A DNA stretch of 64,000 bases, taken from positions 238,218 to 302,217 of the forward strand of contig NZ_PVZB01000008.1 of assembly GCF_003002025.1 (NCBI RefSeq), given 5' to 3'. The position numbers and the translations under genes were made by a program. This document shows, one piece after another, positions 27,094 to 36,016 of the stretch (the stretch's first letter is position 1; every line of letters begins with the position of its first letter). This DNA is from Paraburkholderia sp. BL25I1N1 (GTDB taxonomy: Bacteria; Pseudomonadota; Gammaproteobacteria; Burkholderiales; Burkholderiaceae). The notes beneath the pieces are model-generated. The model was not told where the DNA came from. It ran no database searches and was given only the letters and a program-made list of their open reading frames with translations.

Positions 27094-27104
27094 GTGCATG
27101 CGCA
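27094..27104. promoter_or_regulatory. GTGCATGCGCA motif upstream of second MarR gene
   Basis: The 11-bp GTGCATGCGCA lies 80 bp before the MarR start. It recurs exactly at 29104-29114, upstream of the exported hydrolase, and resembles the palindrome over the first MarR start at 19817. It may be a MarR-type operator. Confidence 0.35.
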
Positions 27105-27182
27105 CACATGTCAACCCAATTTACAATGACCGCCCGGGCGTACTACTGGATGGTCGCGCGGTTGTCCACGAACACGGAGTAG

Positions 27183-27647
27183 TTGGCCTTGGCGACATCG
27201 AATACCAAAAAGCCTCTTGCCTGCAACAGCGGCGCTCTTCGCAAAGCTACGCGCCGGCTAGCGCAGCTCTACGACGCGACGCTCGCGCCCTGCGGGCTGA
27301 GTTCGGGTCAACGGTCTCTCCTCGTGCACATCGAACGAGCCGGAAGTCCTTCAATGACTGAACTCGCGCATTCCCTGGTGCTGGACCGGTCGGCCCTTGC
27401 TCGCAATATCAAGCCACTCGAGAGAGACGGCTTTCTGATGCAGCGGCCCGATAGCGATGACGGTCGAAGCCGTCGGGTGGCACTCACCACTGCAGGTCGA
27501 GCAAAGCTTGCAGAAGCAAATCGCTTATGGCGGAAAGCTCAGAGTCGCTTCGAACACGTGTATGGCGAAGAACGGGCTGCGGCGCTGCGCGCTGCGCTCT
27601 CCGAAATCTATTCCGACGAATTCCTCGAAGCGTTCGGTCAGCCCTGA
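27183..27647 (+). CDS. MarR-family transcriptional regulator
   Basis: 154 residues, starting at TTG 27183 with GGAG four nucleotides away; no ATG fits. Winged-helix parts: GLSSGQRSLLVHIERAGSPS, LVLDRSALARNIKPLERDGF and wing DDGRSRRVALTTAGRAKLAE. It shares overall layout with the MarR protein at 19824. Flanked by GNAT (divergent) and an exported hydrolase (convergent). Targets are unproven; the shared GTGCATGCGCA motif suggests itself and the hydrolase gene. Confidence 0.85.
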   Translation: MALATSNTKKPLACNSGALRKATRRLAQLYDATLAPCGLSSGQRSLLVHIERAGSPSMTELAHSLVLDRSALARNIKPLERDGFLMQRPDSDDGRSRRVALTTAGRAKLAEANRLWRKAQSRFEHVYGEERAAALRAALSEIYSDEFLEAFGQP

Positions 27648-27760
27648 GTTCACTGCTATGGTGCTAGTTGCTGACTATGTAAGGGCGGGGCCACCGGTTC
27701 CGTCGATGTTCTGGCCGCGTGCAGCATCAATCCGGTAGGCGCAAGTCGTCACGGCGATGT

Positions 27761-28909
27761 TTATGCTGCAAGGCGCTTGTCTGAGAGCCATGTCGAGATT
27801 GCACCATTGACTTGCTCCGGCTTCTCTAGTGGCAGCCAATGGGCTCCTTCGAGCGATACAACTCGGAGGTCACTGCACGCCGCACGCATTGGGTCGCCGA
27901 GTCGATTGCGTGAGATATCGCAAATGCTGTCCCACAGTCCGTTGATGAAGAGAACGGGCGTCTTCAGGCGTCCGGCGTCCGGGCTAGTGCCTGCGAACGC
28001 AATGTTGGCTGCGTCGTTCAGATACCAGGCATTGGGACCGAAGAACCCATTGGCGTTGAATTCCCTCACGAATGTGTCGAAGTCCTGCTTTGACATCATC
28101 GTTGGTACGCGAGGGACGTTAGGGGCACGGTGTGCGGCACCAAACAAGCCTCCTCTGGCTCTAACGGACGCAGTCGGCGATGGCTTGCCGACAACCTCTG
28201 GGGAGCCCGGCCGAAACATGACCGAAAAGAACGAAGAGACGTCCGCCTCGTAGTCTGTAGTTGCCTGATTGAACTGCTCAAGATAAAACTGGTAATAGTC
28301 CCATTGTCCGAATGGGAACTGGTCTTCGGGATACAACCTCCTGTCCACGAGCGGAAGCAGGCTAGGCAGAGCGAAGGCGTTCGGAAAGTACGGCACAGAA
28401 ATGTTCACTATGGCGCGGCAGTGGTCCGGATGATGGGTCGCCATCCCGGACACTACCGGACTTCCGAGGTCGTGACCAATCCATACAGCAGGCCGCGAGC
28501 CTAGCGCGCCGTGCATCTCCAACATATCCGCCACAATTTCACGCATAGCGTAGGCGTCGACAGATGTCGGCAATGATGATTTTCCATACCCTCTCATATC
28601 CGGGGCGACGCAGCGCCATCCGGCGCCGGCGAAATGTTCGAGCTGCTTTCGCCACATGATGCTGAGTTCCGGCCATCCGTGCACGAAAATCATCAGCGGA
28701 CCGTCCTTGGGGCCCGCCTCAATCCAGACCGTACGATGGCGTGGTGTCTCAATCTGATTCGTTCGAAAGGGCGAATCGGTGCCTGGCTGCCGGTCAATAG
28801 CGTGCATGGCCTCTTTTTTGCCAAATGGGGAGCAGCCTGAGAGGAGGCCTGCGCCAGCAATTGTCAGTGCACGAAGAGCGGTCCGACGTTTAATGCCTAG
28901 GTTTGTCAT
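27761..28909 (-). CDS. Exported alpha/beta hydrolase, epoxide hydrolase type (Tat lipoprotein-like)
   Basis: 382 residues. The N-terminus has twin arginines (KRRTALRALTIAGAGLLSGC) and a lipobox-like LLSGC, suggesting Tat export and a lipid anchor. Catalytic features: HGWPELSIMWRKQ oxyanion loop, nucleophile Asp in IGHDLGSPVVSG, MRGYGKSS, and C-terminal His in LEGAHWLPLEKPEQV. Like epoxide hydrolases/haloalkane dehalogenases. A periplasmic or envelope location is unusual for this fold and suggests a detoxifying or signal-cleaving role. Confidence 0.87.
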   Translation of the reverse strand: MTNLGIKRRTALRALTIAGAGLLSGCSPFGKKEAMHAIDRQPGTDSPFRTNQIETPRHRTVWIEAGPKDGPLMIFVHGWPELSIMWRKQLEHFAGAGWRCVAPDMRGYGKSSLPTSVDAYAMREIVADMLEMHGALGSRPAVWIGHDLGSPVVSGMATHHPDHCRAIVNISVPYFPNAFALPSLLPLVDRRLYPEDQFPFGQWDYYQFYLEQFNQATTDYEADVSSFFSVMFRPGSPEVVGKPSPTASVRARGGLFGAAHRAPNVPRVPTMMSKQDFDTFVREFNANGFFGPNAWYLNDAANIAFAGTSPDAGRLKTPVLFINGLWDSICDISRNRLGDPMRAACSDLRVVSLEGAHWLPLEKPEQVNGAISTWLSDKRLAA

Positions 28910-29539
28910 TGGCCTTCTTGATAATTGACGATAGTCATGAGCTGGCGTTCGCTGCGTGTGCGAGCTAACCGCGCGTGGGCCTCAGCCCCATGCAGCGCAA
29001 CCAATCATCGACAGCCAGTTCGACAAAGCGCTAGTTCCCACGCGGGTCTCGACGGCAACAGGCTGCGTGCGAAGCATATGTTGCGCACGGACGGAGACAT
29101 ATCGTGCATGCGCAAAAGCGCAACGCAATGTGTCCTGCACCAAGCTGTCAATTCGCTGAATTGCTGTCTCGGACTGTGCTGACATCGCGACCCACGACGC
29201 TCTCGAATCCTGCTGCGACGTCCACATCAGTTGGGTACCGCGTCTAGCGCTCGGCCGTCTGCCGAGTACACCCACAGCAGAAGCAGCTTTGCTAGTCACG
29301 TTTCCTTCAGATAGCCGGGCAGTCCTTGAAGGTTCTCTCAAGGCGCTGCCGAGGCGGTAGTTAAATCTCGCTAATTCTCGGCAGATTGAGCAGCGGAGCC
29401 GCCGACGTTTGACAAACGTTCCAAGCCATCATTAACAACGATTAACAGTGATTAACGGCCTGCCTCTTCTTGCCGAAACACAGCGGGCGGTACATTTGGC
29501 GTTGATGATTGACAACGTCTAGCATCTTGGAGAGCGACG
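28910..29539. other. 630-bp divergent region between exported hydrolase and winged-helix regulator
   Basis: No gene is seen. It contains GTGCATGCGCA at 29104-29114 and an AT-rich stretch with repeated ATTAACA-like units at 29430-29456 just before the regulator start (29540), which may be promoter or binding-site sequence for an OmpR-type winged-helix protein. Confidence 0.45.
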
Positions 29540-30289
29540 ATGGACCGTCTTCAGTACGAATTTGGGGTCTTCACACTGTTTCCCGAGAGCGAGCAATTGT
29601 TCGCCGGGCGTGTTGAGGTCCGGTTGGGGCACCGGGCAATGCGAATCTTGTCGCTGCTAGTGCAACGGGACGGCACCATCGTCAAGCACAGCGAGCTCGT
29701 TGGCTACGCCTGGCCCGAGACGGTGGTGGAAGAGAACAACCTGCGGGTGCAGATGACAGCTATTCGCCAGGCGTTGCGCCAATTCGAACCGGAGGCGACC
29801 TACATCAGGAACGTTGCTGGTCGCGGCTACCGCTTCTTCCGGGAGCAAAACGATGAACCTGACTCGCTGGTGAACGTACCGACCAGAGAAAACAGACGTG
29901 AATTGAAAGGAAGTTCCGTGAAGGCCCGGCAGTTGCTCTCTGCCGCGGCAATGAACAAGTGCCACACCCGAGGCAACATCAGTGCTGTCCGTGAAGACAA
30001 AATTGGACGCGCTTGTCGGCAATTTATCCTTGCGGGGACCTTGCCTGTCGACAGGCGCGGGCTGCACCAGATGCGGCTTCGACTCGCCACATACGCTGGC
30101 GTTCGTCAAACTGCAATGCTATCGCTACTGTTGCACCGCTTGTCGGAAACGGTCGCCGCCCGCCCACGGCGGTTGCAGACAACAATTGTGCACGACGTAA
30201 CGCAGTGGAGCCCTTATGAAAGTAGCTCTCGCCAACGCAAATTCGTACAGACGATAGCGGTCGACTTTGCGATAGGTTCCGGCGAGTGA
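29540..30289 (+). CDS. Winged-helix (OmpR/PhoB-type) regulator with unrecognised C-terminus
   Basis: 249 residues. Residues 1-105 form an OmpR-type DNA-binding domain without a receiver domain (YEFGVFTLFPESEQLFAGR, LGHRAMRILSLLVQRDG, ENNLRVQMTAIRQALRQ, YIRNVAGRGYRFF). In relatives, including the large protein at 36017-38758, this domain is followed by an ATPase or TPR region. Here about 140 basic, low-similarity residues follow, which looks like read-through of non-conserved sequence. It may be a truncated regulator. It precedes the FUSC efflux operon and may control it. Confidence 0.7.
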   Translation: MDRLQYEFGVFTLFPESEQLFAGRVEVRLGHRAMRILSLLVQRDGTIVKHSELVGYAWPETVVEENNLRVQMTAIRQALRQFEPEATYIRNVAGRGYRFFREQNDEPDSLVNVPTRENRRELKGSSVKARQLLSAAAMNKCHTRGNISAVREDKIGRACRQFILAGTLPVDRRGLHQMRLRLATYAGVRQTAMLSLLLHRLSETVAARPRRLQTTIVHDVTQWSPYESSSRQRKFVQTIAVDFAIGSGE

Positions 30290-30512
30290 CTATCATGGAC
30301 CACGCCAAATCGCCGCGACTCTCCTTGACGGTGGCGGAAATCAACGTCCCCAAGTCGGCAGACATCATGGGCGCTGCAACGCTTGTCGGGTCGAGGGTGA
30401 TATCAATACGCGCAGCAGACCGCTCCATCGGCTTTGCAGGCCCGGCTGCGAAACCAAAAGTCGTTGCTTGGCGAAGCGCTCCCGATGGGCATTATCGAAC
30501 GGACAAGCGGCG

Positions 30513-32540
30513 ATGACCCTTGACACTGGTCCAGCGGCTTTTGCGCTCCGGTCATACGTTGCGGCGATGCTTGCATACTGGGTTGCCCTCAAGATTGGAC
30601 TCCCTCGGCCATTTTGGGCTGTAACGACCGTGTACCTCGTCTCCCAGCCCTTGGCCGCCGCCGTCCTATCGAAGGCTGCCTATCGTTTAGGAGGGACTGT
30701 ACTGGGCGCGGCAGCGGCGGTCGTGCTGGTCCCAAACTTCGTCAACGAGCCCGCCGTGCTCAGTTTTGCAATGGCGGCCTGGCTGGGCTTGTGTATGTTC
30801 GTGTCGGTTCACGACCGCACGCCTCGCGCCTATACCTTTCTGCTGGCCGGGTATACGGCAAGCATCATTGGGTTCCCCAGCGTCAATTTTCCGGCGGGTA
30901 TCTTCGGCACTGCAGTCGTTCGTGTACAGGAGATTGTTGTCGGCATCCTCGCGGCAACAGTTTTGCATGGGTTCGTATTTCCCACGACTCTAGCGCAGCA
31001 GCTATCCAGTCGTCTGCAGCAAATCAGAACTTCAACAAAAACGTGGACCGTGCAAGCTTTGGCTGGCGAGCGCAGTGACGCTTTTCGTCGCGAGCGGCAA
31101 CGACTCATCGTCGACATAAATGACCTCGGGCAGCTTGGTCATCATTTGCCATTCGACATGGCGCTTGTCATTCCACCGCGACGGGCAATTCGAGCCTTGC
31201 AGCACCAGCTATCCCTCATGGTGGCAGTGACCCGGGCGGTAGAAGACCGGTTGGACGCCCTCCGTGGACTGCCTCAGGGCGTTCCCATGGGGATGGCGCA
31301 AACCATTCAGCGGGTTCGCGACTGGCTAGGCCGCGATGACGATTTGTTGTTCGGAAGGCAAGCCGATGACCTCATTGTCATGGTTCGCAAACACGAACCC
31401 GACGTCGCTCAGCCATGGACGTGGCGGGAGATGCTGCTACAAAACGTTACGGGAAGACTGATTGACCTAATCTGCGCGCACCGCGATACGTTTTATCTGG
31501 TCAATGTGATTGAGGGCAAACCCCCGGGCGACAGGGCGGGCGTGGAAGAAATGCTCCGCAACGCGGGACCACGCTCGGCACATACCGATACCGGCCTTGC
31601 CGCGCGAGCAGCGCTCGGCGCGGCAGCGACAGTCCTCCTTGCGTGCTGTTTCTGGATAACGACTGAATGGCCAGATGGCGCTGTCGGAGCGCTCATCGCC
31701 GGCGTCACCTGCGCGTTGTTCGGTTCACTCGACAACCCCGCTCCCGCAGCCAGGAAGTTTCTTGCTGGTTCGATTCTTGGCTGCTGCCTCGCAACGTTTT
31801 ACGGTTTCGTGGTCTTGCCTCGCGTCACAGACTTTGTAGTGCTTGCAGCGGTGCTGGCCCCGTCGCTCATCCTTCTGGGAAGCGCACTGGCACGACCTCG
31901 TACTGCTCTCTTCGCGCTCGGCACACTCATTGGGCTACTCAATACAGTGGGCCTTAACGCCAGCTACGACGGTGACTTCATGAGCTTCATCAATAGCGCC
32001 ATCGCGCAAAACGTCGGAACGGCGTTCGCAATCTTCGCCCTATCGGTTTTCAGGACCTTGGGTTCCGACGAGGGTATTCGGCGCCTGAGACGAGCTGGCT
32101 TCCGTGATGTGATTCGGCGCATCGAAGGAGAATACCCAGATGTCGCGACTTGGACCAGCAGGATGCTGGACCGCGTCGGGATGCTCGTTACGAGAACGAT
32201 GATGCAGTCAACGCAACAAGGCGGCGATGCTGTGCAAGCATTGCAAGACCTTCGAATCGGCGTGGCTGCTGGAGACCTGAGGTCACTGGCAATGCTGGCA
32301 ACTGAACGTCAGCAGGCGTCAATTGATGATGTGCTTCGTTCAGTTACAAGCTTCTACCGCGAACGAATTCGCGATGTCCGCGTATCCCCAAGTCCTCGCC
32401 TGCTAGCGGAGGTGGACTCTCTTGCCCATGAGTTTCACGCAGACCCAGATGAGGTGAGAAGGCGGACTGCAGCAGGACTCGTTATGAGCCTTCGATGCAA
32501 CCTGTTCCCCTCCGCCACCCTTGTGGGGCTATCCTGGTGA
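30513..32540 (+). CDS. FUSC-family aromatic acid/drug exporter (AaeB-like)
   Basis: 675 residues with two blocks of membrane helices (about residues 10-150 and 365-510) separated by and followed by cytoplasmic domains, the standard AaeB/FUSC layout. Key segment: LPRPFWAVTTVYLVSQPLAA near residue 35. ATG 30513 is chosen because MTLDTGPAAFALRSYVAAML is the family-like start; a TTG at 30468 would add 15 residues. Downstream DUF1656, HlyD and OMF genes overlap by 4 nt each, so the four form one translationally coupled operon. Likely substrates are hydroxylated aromatic acids. Confidence 0.92.
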   Translation: MTLDTGPAAFALRSYVAAMLAYWVALKIGLPRPFWAVTTVYLVSQPLAAAVLSKAAYRLGGTVLGAAAAVVLVPNFVNEPAVLSFAMAAWLGLCMFVSVHDRTPRAYTFLLAGYTASIIGFPSVNFPAGIFGTAVVRVQEIVVGILAATVLHGFVFPTTLAQQLSSRLQQIRTSTKTWTVQALAGERSDAFRRERQRLIVDINDLGQLGHHLPFDMALVIPPRRAIRALQHQLSLMVAVTRAVEDRLDALRGLPQGVPMGMAQTIQRVRDWLGRDDDLLFGRQADDLIVMVRKHEPDVAQPWTWREMLLQNVTGRLIDLICAHRDTFYLVNVIEGKPPGDRAGVEEMLRNAGPRSAHTDTGLAARAALGAAATVLLACCFWITTEWPDGAVGALIAGVTCALFGSLDNPAPAARKFLAGSILGCCLATFYGFVVLPRVTDFVVLAAVLAPSLILLGSALARPRTALFALGTLIGLLNTVGLNASYDGDFMSFINSAIAQNVGTAFAIFALSVFRTLGSDEGIRRLRRAGFRDVIRRIEGEYPDVATWTSRMLDRVGMLVTRTMMQSTQQGGDAVQALQDLRIGVAAGDLRSLAMLATERQQASIDDVLRSVTSFYRERIRDVRVSPSPRLLAEVDSLAHEFHADPDEVRRRTAAGLVMSLRCNLFPSATLVGLSW

Positions 32541-32755
32541 TAGGCGAAATCTCGCTTGGCGGCGTTTACATTCCGGCCTTGGTCTTCCTCGGCCTTCTCG
32601 CGTTGGTGCTGTTCGCATTCGTCTCATCGCTCATGTCCATTCTCGGCGGCTATCGGCTGTTCTCAAACAGGCCGTTGGTAGATATTGCGTTGCTAGTTAT
32701 CCTCATGGGCGCGGTCGTGGTTTGCAGCTCAATTATCCAGTCGGTGACGCTATGA
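32537..32755 (+). CDS. DUF1656 (AaeX-like) small membrane protein
   Basis: 72 residues, start GTG 32537 overlapping the FUSC stop as GTGA. IGEISLGGVYIPALVFLGLL is the typical DUF1656 N-terminus; two transmembrane helices follow. Members are always found with FUSC/HlyD aromatic acid exporters. Its stop overlaps the next start as ATGA. Exact role unknown, presumed accessory to the pump. Confidence 0.9.
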   Translation: MIGEISLGGVYIPALVFLGLLALVLFAFVSSLMSILGGYRLFSNRPLVDIALLVILMGAVVVCSSIIQSVTL

Positions 32756-33657
32756 AAACGACCTTATCGGCGCTTGCCAAATGGCTATTCACGTTGGGAC
32801 TGGTTGCGTGTGCAGTCGTCGTCGCTATTGCGCTGTGGAACCGCTATGAGACACAGCCCTGGACACGGGACGGGCATGTGAGAGCGGATGTCGTCCGAGT
32901 TACCCCCGACGTGGGAGGGCTCGTCACCTCTGTGCGCGTCCACGACAACGAGGAGGTCAAGGTTGGACAGTTGCTGTTCGTGGTGGACCGCCCGCGATAC
33001 GAGGACGCACTGGCCGAATCGACTGCGGCGATAACGAGCGCCAAGGCCGTGCTAAGCCAGGCGCAGCGCCAATCGAAGCGTGATTTGGCGCTGGGCGACC
33101 TTGTAGCTACGGAAGCGCACGAGCAAAACGCGGCGAAGGTCGAGACAGCACTTGCGGCGCTTAACGAAGCGAATGCCAAGAAAAGCACCGCTCAGCTCAA
33201 TGTAACTCGCACTGAGGTACGCGCAACCGTGAATGGATTGGTGACGAATCTCGACCTGCATCCAGGTGATTACATTGGGCCAGGGACTCAGGCGCTAGCC
33301 CTCGTCGATAGCGATTCCATTCGGGTAGAAGGCTATTTTGAGGAAACCAAGCTTCGGCACATCCATGTAGGCAGCAAAGCGCGAATCACGCTTATGGGCG
33401 ACGACCGGATACTAACAGGCCATGTCGAAAGCATATCCGGCGGCATTGCGGACGACCAACGCTCTCAGACGTCAAACCTCCTGCCTTCTGTCGCACCGAC
33501 GTTTTCGTGGGTTCGGCTTGCGCAGCGCTTTCCGGTTCGTATTCGGGTCGATTCGTTTCCCGCCGATATCGCGTTCATTCCGGGGCGCACAGCGACCGTT
33601 GCCATCGAGTATATCGGCGGTAAGCATGGCCAGACGGTAGGCGGAGGGCCCAAGTGA
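32752..33657 (+). CDS. HlyD-family periplasmic adaptor (AaeA-like)
   Basis: 301 residues. One N-terminal helix (LFTLGLVACAVVVAIALW), the motif TRDGHVRADVVRVTPDVGGL, lipoyl half VHDNEEVKVGQLLFVVDRPR, a short hairpin, then VTRTEVRATVNGLVTNLDLH. Compared with emrA its coiled coil is short, as in AaeA. ATG 32752 overlaps the DUF1656 stop. It connects the FUSC protein to the outer membrane factor. Confidence 0.92.
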   Translation: MKTTLSALAKWLFTLGLVACAVVVAIALWNRYETQPWTRDGHVRADVVRVTPDVGGLVTSVRVHDNEEVKVGQLLFVVDRPRYEDALAESTAAITSAKAVLSQAQRQSKRDLALGDLVATEAHEQNAAKVETALAALNEANAKKSTAQLNVTRTEVRATVNGLVTNLDLHPGDYIGPGTQALALVDSDSIRVEGYFEETKLRHIHVGSKARITLMGDDRILTGHVESISGGIADDQRSQTSNLLPSVAPTFSWVRLAQRFPVRIRVDSFPADIAFIPGRTATVAIEYIGGKHGQTVGGGPK

Positions 33658-35129
33658 AGTCGTGGGTGATGACGGCATTCGGCCTTGCATCTTTGACCGC
33701 GTGCACCGTGGGCCCGAACTACAACGTACCGGCAAAGGCCACGGCGGTCGACCCGCTTGCGCGAGCGCCGTTCGTTGGGGCAGCCAGCAACACTGTCGTA
33801 TCGGCACCCTTGCCCGACCACTGGTGGAAGCTTTATGACGATGCCCGCCTGGACGATTTGATTCGGGAGGGTTTGGCCGCAAATCGGGACCTTGGCGCTG
33901 CGCAAGAAAATCTCGCACGCGCAACCTATGCGGTATATGAGGCGGAATCGGCGAACTTACCCTCCACAGCGCTTTCGGGAGCGGTAGCGGTTTCAACTCC
34001 ACCGCTTCCGCGCGCCGCCGGCATGCCTCTGCGCGGGGTTTATTCTCTCGGCGGTGCCATTTCATATGCGCTAGACCTAGCCGGCGGTATTCGTCGCGAG
34101 GTTGAGGCAGCGAAAGCGGGACGCGACACGCTGCAGGCTGCCCGTGACCAGGTGCGAATGGTGGTGGCCGCAGGAATCACTCGCGACTACATAGCTGCAT
34201 GTTCCGCTAATCAAACATTGGCTTCCGCTCAACACGTGCTCGACGTCGAGACACAAACTCTGCGTGCGACGGAACGTCTGAGGCAGGGCGGTAGGGCAAC
34301 GGCGTTCGACGTGACACGCGCGCGCGCAGCCGTCGCTACAAGCGGCGCCGCACTACCGCCAATCGTCGCTCAGCGCAATGCAGCGGTCTTCGCGCTCACC
34401 GCGCTACTTGGAAGAGTCCCTGCTCAATATCCTCGCGAGGTACAGGCGTGCTTGGCACCGCCGCGACTGCTGGCCGAGATTCCCGTCGGAGACGGCGCCG
34501 CTCTTATTCGCAGACGGCCGGACATCCGGGAGGCAGAGCGAAAGCTGGCTGCCGCGACCGCCCTAATCGGTGTTGAGACTGCAGCGCTGTATCCGCAAGT
34601 GAGTCTTGGAGGCAGCATAGGCATGAGCGGGCCGACATCCAAGTTCAGCAATAAGTCGCAGATATCGATGTCGTTCGGTCCCATTGTGACGTGGACGTTC
34701 CCGAACGTAGTGGCGACTCGCGCGCGCATCGCCGAGGCCGGTGCTACTGCGCGCGCCGCAGAGCAAACCTTTGACGGCGCCGTCATCGAGGCACTCCGGG
34801 ATACAGAGACCGCACTCGATGCATATTCAGGCGAACTGCAGCATAACGGCAGCCTGGTAGCGGCTCGTGACACTGCCTCAGAGGCTAACGAACAGGCGTG
34901 GCGCCTCTTCAGATTCGGGCGGACGGACTTCCTCAGCGTACTAAGCGCACAAGAGAATCTGGCTTCCGCGGAGTCTTCCCTTGCTGCGTCGAATGCCTCG
35001 CTGATAGACAGGCAGATAGGTGTCTTCATCGCGTTGGGCGGCGGCTGGGAGGATTCCGCCTCCCCGCAGATGTCACCCCCCGGCGCAGATAATATCGAAC
35101 AGCCGAGCGATGTTCGTCCGTCTCCTTGA
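33654..35129 (+). CDS. Outer membrane efflux lipoprotein (NodT family)
   Basis: 491 residues, start GTG 33654 overlapping the HlyD stop. MKSWVMTAFGLASLTAC is a lipoprotein signal (lipobox LTAC), followed by TVGPNYNVP, typical of NodT/OprM. DHWWKLYDDARLDDLIREGL and the C-terminal LFRFGRTDFLSVLSAQENLA are OEP signatures. It completes the FUSC tripartite system. Confidence 0.93.
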   Translation: MKSWVMTAFGLASLTACTVGPNYNVPAKATAVDPLARAPFVGAASNTVVSAPLPDHWWKLYDDARLDDLIREGLAANRDLGAAQENLARATYAVYEAESANLPSTALSGAVAVSTPPLPRAAGMPLRGVYSLGGAISYALDLAGGIRREVEAAKAGRDTLQAARDQVRMVVAAGITRDYIAACSANQTLASAQHVLDVETQTLRATERLRQGGRATAFDVTRARAAVATSGAALPPIVAQRNAAVFALTALLGRVPAQYPREVQACLAPPRLLAEIPVGDGAALIRRRPDIREAERKLAAATALIGVETAALYPQVSLGGSIGMSGPTSKFSNKSQISMSFGPIVTWTFPNVVATRARIAEAGATARAAEQTFDGAVIEALRDTETALDAYSGELQHNGSLVAARDTASEANEQAWRLFRFGRTDFLSVLSAQENLASAESSLAASNASLIDRQIGVFIALGGGWEDSASPQMSPPGADNIEQPSDVRPSP

Positions 35130-35567
35130 TGCAGGGCCCGTACCGAACGCTTCTACGCGAAGCGGCCGATTGCTGAGGTCACCACCAGGCTTGCCGCCCC
35201 GGTAAGGGGAGCAGACCCTGCTACCGGCGCGCCGGTAGCATCATCGGCGCTCGCAATTTTTCTTCGGCGAGGCTCACCGGTGAGTCAGCCCTTATTCCGT
35301 TCGCGCGTCCCGGTTGGCGCCTTAGCAGCTTTTAGCGCTGTTTAACTCGACTGGCCTCTTGGTTTACTGACAGCATGGCTGCTGCGGTGACGGCTTCGCG
35401 AAAGGATGAAACCAGAACAATGAAAGGCCCTCGTCCGTACAACATTGCTCACAGACCGCTCCGCAGACAACCACGCGGACGAACCACCGCAGCGTTTGGT
35501 ATCTGCTGACACCAAAAGCCGGACAAGAGGCACGGATGACGGTTCAGTCGGGTCAATCGAGGACGCT
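35130..35567. other. 438-bp region with palindromes between efflux operon and MarR
   Basis: It holds a 22-bp perfect palindrome at 35219-35240 (arms TGCTACCGGCG and CGCCGGTAGCA) and a 12-bp palindrome CTCACCGGTGAG at 35273-35284. The first could be an intrinsic hairpin at the end of the efflux operon, but no T-tract directly follows; the second may be a regulator site for the MarR gene. No gene is supported here. Confidence 0.5.
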
Positions 35568-36005
35568 ATGACCAACCCTTTGGGTGACGGCTTCCTGCGC
35601 GAGCAGCAACTCGCCTTTGCGCTCTACAAGGCGGGCGAGCGCATAAGGAGTGAACTTGATACCGCCTTGTCGAACTGCTTCGCTGTGAACTTTCTGCAGT
35701 TCAGCTTGATGCTCGTTGTTGCGACCTGCGTTGAGCAAACGCCTGCAAAAATCGCCCGCCGCCTGAGAGTTGACCCGGCCGTTGTCACTCGGGCTCTCGA
35801 CAAACTGGAAGCCCTGGACCTGGTGGACCGTAAAAGGACGAGCACGGACCGTCGAATCGTCCTCATCTCGCTGACGGAGTCCGGTGCGAAGGTGTTCGAC
35901 GACCTTTGTCAGGCTGCCGGGACAGTCTTGACCTCGCGACTTAGTAACTTCACGGAAGGGCAGGCTGGACAACTTGATAACCTGCTAGCGCTGTTTACCG
36001 CGTAG
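35568..36005 (+). CDS. MarR-family transcriptional regulator
   Basis: 145 residues from ATG 35568 with GAGG 5 nt upstream; a longer in-frame extension has no ribosome site. The DNA-binding part is clear: CVEQTPAKIARRLRVDPAVV, TRALDKLEALDLVDRKRTST and DRRIVLISLTESG. It follows the FUSC operon on the same strand and may regulate it. Its end is 12 nt from the end of the convergent ATPase regulator. Confidence 0.88.
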   Translation: MTNPLGDGFLREQQLAFALYKAGERIRSELDTALSNCFAVNFLQFSLMLVVATCVEQTPAKIARRLRVDPAVVTRALDKLEALDLVDRKRTSTDRRIVLISLTESGAKVFDDLCQAAGTVLTSRLSNFTEGQAGQLDNLLALFTA

Positions 36006-36016
36006 CGGTTGCGGTC

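Noticed and set aside
35219..35284. CRISPR-like or repeat-array signal near the palindromes
   Set aside because: Only two unrelated palindromes are present; there are no regularly spaced repeats. No CRISPR array was seen anywhere in the window.
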